A stretch of 64,000 nt of DNA from Thraustochytrium sp. TN22 (taxonomy: Eukaryota; Sar; Bigyra; Thraustochytrida; Thraustochytriidae): contig JABLUY010000120.1 in NCBI GenBank assembly GCA_013306675.1, positions 1-64,000 of the forward strand. Direction: 5' to 3'. The notes beneath the pieces were generated by a model. The model was given only the letters and a program-made list of their open reading frames with translations, had not been told where the DNA came from and did not search any database. Made by a program: the position numbers and the translations under genes. Position 1 is the stretch's first letter, and every line of letters starts with the position of its first letter. Shown in pieces: positions 58,201 through 64,000 of the stretch.

Positions 58201-58212
58201 GCCGCGCACCAT
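56989..58212 (-). CDS. SAM-domain protein with polyQ and coiled coil
   Basis: The 407-residue form starting at 58212 begins MVRGEQQQ, in the best ATG context of the candidates; in-frame ATGs at 58314 and 58488 are possible and would add an Arg/Ala-rich hydrophobic stretch. A polyQ run is followed by a short helix (MEWNLHKLRSTLERERAKAR). A sterile-alpha-motif domain follows at about 118-182 (TWSKADVQAWLLDLGLDRYT, then DGEVLLELGVDDLDYMGI). Two related short segments lie toward the C terminus, AFKRAVEEWRSG and LFQDAVAQWRQM, an internal duplication. SAM domains mediate protein or RNA binding; the partner is unknown. Confidence 0.75.
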
Positions 58213-58595
58213 GATGCCGGGCGCCAGGTCGGCGCCGACGCGCGCGCGCGCGCGGACGACACAAGCGAGTGTATGAGCGAATGCGCAGAGAACTGCAGCG
58301 ACCGAGCGCCACATTGTCGCTGCCCTGCACGCGCCGCGAGCAGAGCCGTTGGGATTTTGCTCTGTCCTCGGGAGCGCAGGGCGAAAGGGGTAAATCCCGG
58401 AGCCTGTGGTCTCGGACCGGGCGCGGTCTCGGGGCGGTCCCGTCAAGGCCGAGCGAGACCTCGAGCGCGGCGGCTTGCAGACCGACATCGCGAGCGGGAA
58501 GGCAGGCAGCAGCAGCAGCGGCAGCAGCAGCAGCAGACCAGCGCGGAGAGTTCCCTGCCCCTCGTGTCGCCTCGCGGTTCACCGCCGAGGCCGCC
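58213..58595. other. Divergent promoter region, SAM protein / ankyrin protein
   Basis: A 383-bp gap with a GCA-rich run at 58505-58540. If the SAM gene starts at 58488, the shared promoter would be only about 107 bp. Confidence 0.5.
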
Positions 58596-59381
58596 ATGGA
58601 GGACGAGATGAAGGGCGGCGAGCAGCAGCTGCAGGCCGCAGCCGAGCCGCCGCAGGACGCGCACGAGGAGGGCGAGACCGTGCAGGTGGACGGCGAGGAG
58701 GTGGAGGTGACGCGGCTGACGCTGGAGGAGTTCGGCGCGCTCACCAAGAGCATGGTCGAGGACACCGAGGCCGAGGAGCAGCAGCAGCAGCAGCTGCTGC
58801 AGGGGGCGCGAGAGGCCCAGGCGCAGGTCCAGCTTGGGGCGGCTGGCGAGGCGACGGGCGAGGGCGAGGGCGAGGGCGCGCCCCGCACGACGGGCGGGTC
58901 GCTGGCCGCGTTCTTGCAGAACGCCAGCGGGGGGCTCGAGGAGGCGCTCCTGTCGGACGCCGCGCTGAATGACGACCACCCGGTGCTGCTGGCCACGAAC
59001 GGCCAGCTGGAAGTGCTCAAGGTGCTCATCATGACGGGGAAGGTGAGCGTGAACGAGGCGGATGACAACGGATACACGCTGCTCATGGCGGCGGCCTCGT
59101 ACGCTCAGAGGGACGTGCTGAGCTTTCTGGTGGAGCAGGAGACCATTGACATTAACAAGCGCGACGAGGAGAACGACACGGCGCTGCACTACTGCACGGA
59201 CGTGGAGTGCATGAAGATGCTACTGGAGCACGGCGGCGACCTGACCATGACCAACGACGAGGGCCAGACGCCGCTGGACTCGATCCGCGAGCAGGTCGAC
59301 GACGACGACATGCTGACCTCAGGCAAGGAGGGCGAGCGCCTTCGGGAGCTGCTCGCGTTTCTGGAGGCCCGGGAAGCCTGA
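58596..59381 (+). CDS. Ankyrin-repeat protein
   Basis: The 261-residue acidic protein has a Glu/Gln-rich N-terminal half (residues 1-110) and a compact ankyrin block at about 120-240: HPVLLATNGQLEVLKVLIMT, NGYTLLMAAASYAQRDVLSF, NDTALHYCTDVECMKMLLEH and EGQTPLDSIREQ. It resembles small single-block cytosolic ankyrin proteins of fungi and protists of unknown function. The ATG at 58596 sits in a good context (GCCATGG). It converges on the kinase gene with about 125 bp between stop codons. Confidence 0.82.
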   Translation: MEDEMKGGEQQLQAAAEPPQDAHEEGETVQVDGEEVEVTRLTLEEFGALTKSMVEDTEAEEQQQQQLLQGAREAQAQVQLGAAGEATGEGEGEGAPRTTGGSLAAFLQNASGGLEEALLSDAALNDDHPVLLATNGQLEVLKVLIMTGKVSVNEADDNGYTLLMAAASYAQRDVLSFLVEQETIDINKRDEENDTALHYCTDVECMKMLLEHGGDLTMTNDEGQTPLDSIREQVDDDDMLTSGKEGERLRELLAFLEAREA

Positions 59382-59507
59382 GAACAAGTGAGGAGCGAAG
59401 CGTGTTGGTTGTGCCTGTGAACTGATCTTCAATGTTTTTGGGTTGCAGGTTGATTGCAGTGCTCAGCTTCTCACGGTCAATCAATCAGAGAGTTGGGGAG
59501 GACTAAC

Positions 59508-61247
59508 TTAGGACTTGGTGAGCTTGGAGGCTGGCCGCGAGAGCGGCGGTAGCGTGGCGGCATTGCGGAGCGACTGTCGCGAGCGCGCGCTGCCGCTCGT
59601 GGACGGGCGGCGCTCGAGCATGTGAACGGTGGACAGCCGGCGTTGGCTACCCTGGCCCGAGCCGGAGGAGCTGGGCCGCGAGCGGTCTTCCCTGGGCGAG
59701 TCCGCGCCGGCGGCGAGCAGGCGTCGGTGCGACTGGTGGCCGCTCCCGGCGCCGGCGGCCCCTCCCGGCGCCTTGGGCGTCGAGGCATTGGCCTCGACCG
59801 AGGTCTCTGCTTGCTCGGACGCTGTGCTTGCGGTGGCGACGAGCGCGGGTGTCGTTGCGGCGGGCGCGCCGAGGGATGGCTCGGCACCACGCGTGTGTGG
59901 GAGGCCGCGGTCGATCCAGGACATGAGACGGACCTCGGAGACGTTCATCCTCTCCTGCGGGTCGGGGTTGAGCATGCCAGCGATGAGCTGCTTGAATGAC
60001 TCGGACACGTCTGGGTCGGATGCCTCCCAGGTGTAGGAGCCGCGGCGGATCTTGTCGGACACCTCCTGGAAGGTGGAGCCAGAGAATGGCAGGCGGCCGC
60101 AGACCATGGCGAAGAGGATGACGCCGAGCGCCCAGACATCTCGCGGCGGGCCTGCCGTCTCGCCGGCGCTGAAGACCTCGGGCGCAATGTACGCCAGGCT
60201 GCCGGCCGCATAGTCGGAGGTTTGGCCTGGGTTGCAGAGCTGCGAGAGGCCAAAGTCGGTGATTTTCACCTGCAGGCCGAGCAGGCGCCGGCGCCGCGCG
60301 AACGCCGCGGCGTCCTGGCTTGGCATGGGCTCGAGGTCTGGCTCGTGGCCCAATGCGTCGGGCGAGACGATGGACCGCGCCGTGGGGCTGGCCAATGAGG
60401 CGTGGCTTCCGCGCGTGGAGGCGGGCGACTCGGCCGCGTGCCGCGTGTCGTGCGTCTCGGCCAGCAAGATGTTTTCCAGCTTGAGGTCGTAGTGGATGAC
60501 GTGGTGGCGGTGGCAGTAGGTGACGCCCTCAAGAATCTGAATGAAGATGCGCGAGGCGAGGTCCTCGTCGAGCGGGCCGTCCTCCACGACGTCCTTGAGG
60601 TCGCCGCCACTGGCAAACTCGAGCGCGAGCACCATGTCGTTGGGCGTCTGGATGACCTGCAGCAGCTTGATGACGTTGGGGTGGTCGAGCGAGTTCAGGC
60701 ACTGTATCTCCGTGAAGACGCGCTCCGCATCGTGCGTGCTGCCCATCTGGTTCTTGCTCAGGAACTTGAGCGCCACGCATTCGTGCGTCATCACGTGCGT
60801 CCCAATGTGCACCTTGCCGAAGGACCCACTTCCGAGAAAACTGCCCATGATGTAGCTTCCGACGCGTTCGCTGCCGCCTGCCGCGGCCTGACCATCGAGC
60901 TCCAAGCCAGCGTCGGCCAGTAGGGAGTCCTCGCGCGTTACGGTGTCGCTTCGCGGCCGTCCGAGCGCCTCGTCCTCGTCCGTGACAACGTACAAAACCT
61001 CGCGGTTACCGACGAGCACGAAGTCGCTGACAACGTCGCCGTCAACATTGAGCACCTGGAGCGCCTCGTTGACGTTCAGTCTCTCCGCGGCCTTCTTCAA
61101 GAAAGTCTGCAGCGAAACCTCGGGGTCGATGTAGAGCGCCACGCCCAGGCTGGGTTCTGGCTTTTGGCCCACGCGTAGTAGCGTGACGTGAATGTCCATG
61201 CTCATCTCGCCGTCGCACTCGCCAAAGAAGTCCTGTTCGTCCATCAT
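59508..61247 (-). CDS. CAMK/SNF1-like Ser/Thr kinase with unusual HYD catalytic loop
   Basis: The 579-residue kinase has an N-terminal domain (about 15-85) with a ubiquitin-like or doublecortin-like pattern (VLNVDGDVVSDFVLVGNREV). The kinase domain spans about 135-430: glycine loop GSGSFGKV, VALKF with the ATP-binding Lys, catalytic loop HYDLKLENIL at about 249, DFG in KITDFGLS at about 331, and SLAYIAPEVF. The HRD arginine is replaced by Tyr, and the usual KPEN is KLEN; the catalytic Asp, Lys and Asn remain, so activity is likely. A Ser/Pro-rich insert of about 60 residues lies between catalytic loop and DFG. The APE and activation-segment style match CAMK/AMPK-like kinases. Two adjacent ATGs (61247, 61244) mark the start. 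Confidence 0.85.
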   Translation of the reverse strand: MMDEQDFFGECDGEMSMDIHVTLLRVGQKPEPSLGVALYIDPEVSLQTFLKKAAERLNVNEALQVLNVDGDVVSDFVLVGNREVLYVVTDEDEALGRPRSDTVTREDSLLADAGLELDGQAAAGGSERVGSYIMGSFLGSGSFGKVHIGTHVMTHECVALKFLSKNQMGSTHDAERVFTEIQCLNSLDHPNVIKLLQVIQTPNDMVLALEFASGGDLKDVVEDGPLDEDLASRIFIQILEGVTYCHRHHVIHYDLKLENILLAETHDTRHAAESPASTRGSHASLASPTARSIVSPDALGHEPDLEPMPSQDAAAFARRRRLLGLQVKITDFGLSQLCNPGQTSDYAAGSLAYIAPEVFSAGETAGPPRDVWALGVILFAMVCGRLPFSGSTFQEVSDKIRRGSYTWEASDPDVSESFKQLIAGMLNPDPQERMNVSEVRLMSWIDRGLPHTRGAEPSLGAPAATTPALVATASTASEQAETSVEANASTPKAPGGAAGAGSGHQSHRRLLAAGADSPREDRSRPSSSGSGQGSQRRLSTVHMLERRPSTSGSARSRQSLRNAATLPPLSRPASKLTKS

Positions 61248-61736
61248 CCTGGCTCCCGAGCGAGAGCCTGAGGGCGCGCGCAAGGCGAGCCAGGGCGAGG
61301 CGAGGTGAAGCGAAAGGCAAGCCTACTACTCACATGCACTACCTCACTGCGCTGCGCTACCCTTTTTTTTCGGCGGGCGCAGCGACCCGGTGCACCGACC
61401 GCCTGCCGCGCAGCCGGCGCACCGCACCCGAGCTTGGCCCGAGCGCGCCGGCCTGACGAAGCGAACGAACCTGGTGCGCGAGCGAGCCGCGAGCAGACCC
61501 CGGCCCCGCGCGTCAACCCGGCCTAGGCCAGAATCGCCACATGCGCGCGGAATGATTATTGCGCGGTCCGCGCCGGATAGGACCGCCGCGGTGCTGCCAT
61601 GACGATGGCGAGACTCAGGTGTGCACCTCGAGTCAAGTTCAAGTTGACCGTGGCTCCGAAAAAAAAAAAGAACTTGAACGAAGAGAAGAAAATTTGTTTA
61701 GCTCTCTACCATGGTACCAGCTAGCTCTCTAGCTAG

Positions 61737-61777
<41 letters not shown>

Positions 61778-61958
61778 ACTGGAGGCAAGGGGAGCTCAGT
61801 GGCCCTGCGCGCGGCGCGGCGCGGCGCGGCGCGGCGCAACTGGTCGAAAGTGGCGCGGGCAAGCGAGAGGCTCTGGCGCGGGCAAGAAGCAAAGGCCAGG
61901 ATGGAGCAAGCAAGCAATGTCCTCGGAACTGGAAGACGTCACGGCAGACCCAAAAAGT
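61248..61958. other. Spacer with GA microsatellite
   Basis: It contains an A-run (61659-61670), GCTA elements (61718-61738), an AG dinucleotide run (61738-61776) and a GCGCG array (61807-61835). No gene is recognised; it holds the kinase promoter and the beta-hydroxylase 3-prime end. Confidence 0.55.
61738..61776. repeat. AG dinucleotide microsatellite
   Basis: About 19 uninterrupted AG units. Confidence 0.97.
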
Positions 61959-63221
61959 TCAGGTAAGAATGCATTTCGAGGCGCTTTTCCTGGTCCCCAG
62001 CGGCGGCTGTGGCTGCTGTGGCGGGTCCTGCTCGGACTTGGACGACATACGCAAAGGCTTGCGCATTTGCTTGGTGCGCTCCAGGAGCGCGTAAAAGTTC
62101 TCGTTCTCCGGCAAGACCGGCGCGGGCAGGTCCGCGGCTTCGTCACGGGCGTCGCTAGCGCCGTCCGACGGCGAGACTGCCTCGCAGAGGCGCTTGGCGC
62201 GGTGCATCTTGCCCTTTTCCAAGAAGCGCAGCAGATTTACCTCCTGGTCGCTCAGGTCAGGGTGCCAAATGTCGAAGATGAGGCATATGCGCGCGCGCGT
62301 CGGATGGCGGTTCCACGCTTCGTGCTGGAAAGAGTCGTCAAAGACCAGGCAGCGGCCCTGCTCGAAGGCGCGCTCTTCGTCGCCGACGCGGATGCCACTC
62401 TGGCCTCCTGGCGGTACGACAAGCGGCAGGTGCACGCGCAGCTTCTTGTTGGTCGGCCCGTGGTGCGGCGCGATATGTGTGTCGGGCGCCAGCACCGAGA
62501 TGAAGGCGTGCTGGTACCAGCCGGGGAAGCCGCGGATGAGCGCCGACGTGTGCGGGAAGAGCGCCAGATTGTCCTTGAAGTCCACGTTGTGCAGGTACAA
62601 GTAGCAGACGTCCCACTCGCCGGAGGAGTGGCCGAGACTGCCGACGCCGTCGGGCGCCTGACGCGCCGGGTTGGCCCACGCCGGTGCGCGGTACGGCTGG
62701 AAGGCCTCCTTGCTGCGCGCGCGCAGCAGCTCATCAAGAATCTTGTCCGCGTTCGCCTCCAGCTCCTCTAGGAACGCAAGCGTACCGCGCTCGCCCTCCC
62801 AGAACGGCCGCGCGCGCAACCCCGGCACCAAGTCAGGGCAACCCCACTGCCAGCGCGACACGGTCTCGGGCCGCGGCCGCTTGCCGCTCAGCAGCTGCAA
62901 GAACCAGCCGCGCACGTGCTCCAGCCCGCGCGGGTCCTCGGCCATCTTGCGCAACCACTTGCGCACGATCACCTTGCCGAACGCCGCGAGCCCGAACTCC
63001 TCCGCCAGCACCTCCTCTAGTCGCTCCTCCGCCTGCGTCTGCGTCTGTGTATCTGCATGCGTGGAGTCCGTGGCAAAGGTCGGCGTCGTAGAGCTGCTCA
63101 TCGTGACGCGGCTCGTCGTAGAGGAGGTCGTTGCGGAGCAGCTCGTCGAGCTGACGGAGTCCGCGAGCCACCGCACGAGCGCCATGGACCTGCTCCACGC
63201 CTCGTCGCTTTCGAGCGCCAT
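61959..63221 (-). CDS. Aspartyl/asparaginyl beta-hydroxylase family protein
   Basis: The 420-residue protein carries an ASPH-type 2-oxoglutarate and Fe(II)-dependent dioxygenase domain. The core is at about 225-320: PGWYQHAFISVLAPDTHIAP, then HHGPTNKKLRVHLPLVVP with the first iron ligand, GIRVGDEERAFEQGRCLVFD, and DDSFQHEAWNRHPTRARICL with the second His. As usual in this family the third carboxylate ligand is missing. The N-terminal 200 residues include a Ser/Thr-rich stretch and a helical segment. There is no transmembrane anchor or TPR of animal ASPH; this short form resembles bacterial and protist members. Substrate is unknown. The start at 63221 is an ATG. It is divergent from the tRNA-Sec gene, 195 bp away. 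Confidence 0.9.
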   Translation of the reverse strand: MALESDEAWSRSMALVRWLADSVSSTSCSATTSSTTSRVTMSSSTTPTFATDSTHADTQTQTQAEERLEEVLAEEFGLAAFGKVIVRKWLRKMAEDPRGLEHVRGWFLQLLSGKRPRPETVSRWQWGCPDLVPGLRARPFWEGERGTLAFLEELEANADKILDELLRARSKEAFQPYRAPAWANPARQAPDGVGSLGHSSGEWDVCYLYLHNVDFKDNLALFPHTSALIRGFPGWYQHAFISVLAPDTHIAPHHGPTNKKLRVHLPLVVPPGGQSGIRVGDEERAFEQGRCLVFDDSFQHEAWNRHPTRARICLIFDIWHPDLSDQEVNLLRFLEKGKMHRAKRLCEAVSPSDGASDARDEAADLPAPVLPENENFYALLERTKQMRKPLRMSSKSEQDPPQQPQPPLGTRKSASKCILT

Positions 63222-63335
63222 GGCGGCCAGCGCGTTGCCGACACTGCGCTAGCCTGGCGCCGGTGCGTCCGGGTCGTGCCACCTCGAGGGTTTGCCTGAG
63301 GCCGCCGTCGCGACGGTTTGGGTTCAAGTTGCAGT

Positions 63336-63345
63336 GCTTATAAGC
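63336..63345. promoter_or_regulatory. TATA-like palindrome between beta-hydroxylase and tRNA-Sec
   Basis: GCTTATAAGC is a perfect 10-bp palindrome in otherwise GC-rich sequence, about 70-80 bp before the tRNA-Sec gene and 115 bp before the beta-hydroxylase start. Eukaryotic tRNA-Sec genes often use upstream TATA elements, but usually nearer, at about -30. Assignment is tentative. Confidence 0.3.
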
Positions 63346-63415
63346 AAACATGTCGGCACTGCAGGTGCTGCCCGAGTCTGGTGCGGTAAGCACGGCTTCT
63401 AAACGTAGCGTGCGT

Positions 63416-63502
63416 GGGAGCGTGATCTTCCTCGGTAGGGAGGCTAGGCTTCAAACCTAGTGGACGTTCGCGCGTCAGAGGTTCGACTCCTCCTCGGTCC
63501 CG
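63416..63502 (+). tRNA. trnSec: Selenocysteine tRNA (anticodon UCA)
   Basis: The 87-nt gene folds as eukaryotic tRNA-Sec: 9-bp acceptor stem (GGGAGCGTG with CTCGGTCCC), 6-bp D-stem (CTTCCT with AGGGAG) closed by a four-base CGGT loop, and anticodon arm CTAGG-CTTCAAA-CCTAG with TCA at 63451-63453. A variable arm with GACG paired to CGTC follows, then a 4-bp T-stem (GAGG with CCTC). The 9+4 acceptor/T arrangement and length match animal tRNA-Sec, including the U-U opposition at the eighth acceptor pair and G73; one extra G-G mismatch is present at pair 5. The B-box is GGTTCGACTCC. Translation of UGA as selenocysteine is therefore expected in this organism. Confidence 0.95.
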
Positions 63503-63512
63503 TTTTTTTTTT
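63503..63512 (+). terminator. RNA polymerase III terminator of tRNA-Sec
   Basis: A run of ten T starts directly after the discriminator base, as expected for Pol III termination. Confidence 0.9.
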
Positions 63513-64000
63513 CGCTCTCAGCGCTTCACGACGTTCACGTGTAGCCCATCACCAGAGCGAGCGCCCAGAGCTGAGAAGTGAGAGCTCGCGCGCGTGAGCG
63601 ATTCGGCCCGGGAGAGTCAAAGCAGCAGGGACGATGAAGGCCGTGAAGACTTCGAGGACACTGTCAGGCGAGGGAGGCCACATTGGAGAGTTGTGTCACG
63701 ATCGCGACGCAAGAAGCAGCGCAAAAAGCGGATGAGATGAGGGCCTTTGCAGCACTGTCAATGATTCCAGCCTCTACTAGCTAGCAAGCTAGCTAGAGGC
63801 ATCCAGCTAAGGTTTTGTACGTTGATTGGCATGTGATCATCACGCAGCTTTCGCTCGCACCGTGCCGAGCCGGGTCCGCTCGCTGGAGCAGCTGTACGCA
63901 CGCACCAGCACCGCTCCACCACTGGCCTCTACGACGACCACCAGATGATCTATCTTTTCAGATTGCTGCCTCCCGCACTGCACAACGGGAGCAATGGCGG
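63513..64000. other. Window end, no gene recognised
   Basis: The stretch holds a GCTA-type array (63776-63798) and no recognisable coding or RNA gene on either strand. Confidence 0.5.

Noticed and set aside
1-64000. Mobile or virus-derived elements
   Set aside because: I found no reverse transcriptase, integrase, transposase, capsid-type protein or long terminal repeats in any frame.

Overview
This window looks like nuclear DNA of a GC-rich, intron-poor unicellular eukaryote. The gene set includes the gamma-tubulin complex protein GCP6, a centrin/calmodulin-like protein, TFIIE-alpha, EMC7, TELO2, DPH4, sideroflexin, a bestrophin-type channel and a family-3 GPCR. The only intron I can demonstrate is 85 nt, GT-AG, in the centrin-like gene. 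Paired features such as a secreted or receptor protein with Pro-Thr repeats, F-actin-bundling-type coiled-coil proteins and an eukaryotic selenium pathway suggest a stramenopile-type protist (for example a labyrinthulean), but I cannot fix the lineage. No plastid-targeted product is evident, and I recognise no transposase, reverse transcriptase or virus-like element.

Layout. 0-2 kb: no recognisable gene, one diverged inverted repeat. 2-4.6 kb: family-3 GPCR (minus). 4.6-6.6 kb: GC-rich simple-repeat spacer. 6.6-10.3 kb: very divergent myosin-like protein (minus). 10.3-14.2 kb: the largest apparently gene-free stretch, with many microsatellites. 14.2-31 kb: GUF1, EMC7, an MFS transporter, centrin-like, TFIIE-alpha, M1 aminopeptidase, GCP6. 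31-48 kb: a two-part phospholipid methyltransferase fusion, bestrophin-like channel, Mpo1-like dioxygenase, a small RIIa/DPY30-like protein, an oxidoreductase-SelD fusion, TELO2, DPH4, sideroflexin. 48-64 kb: two tandem actin-bundling paralogues, an NPF/PH adaptor, an EGF-like secreted protein, a SAM-domain protein, an ankyrin protein, a CAMK-like kinase, an aspartyl/asparaginyl beta-hydroxylase, and a selenocysteine tRNA gene.

From about 17 to 48 kb genes alternate strands almost perfectly: divergent pairs share a 0.3-1.1 kb promoter gap, and convergent pairs often end only 70-140 bp apart. Palindromic GCTA arrays recur in the spacers.

Functional links are limited. Selenophosphate synthetase and tRNA-Sec both belong to selenocysteine synthesis. 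GCP6 and the centrin-like protein are centrosome/basal-body components. The actin-bundling pair and the myosin-like protein are cytoskeletal. The methyltransferase fusion and Mpo1-like protein act in membrane lipid metabolism.
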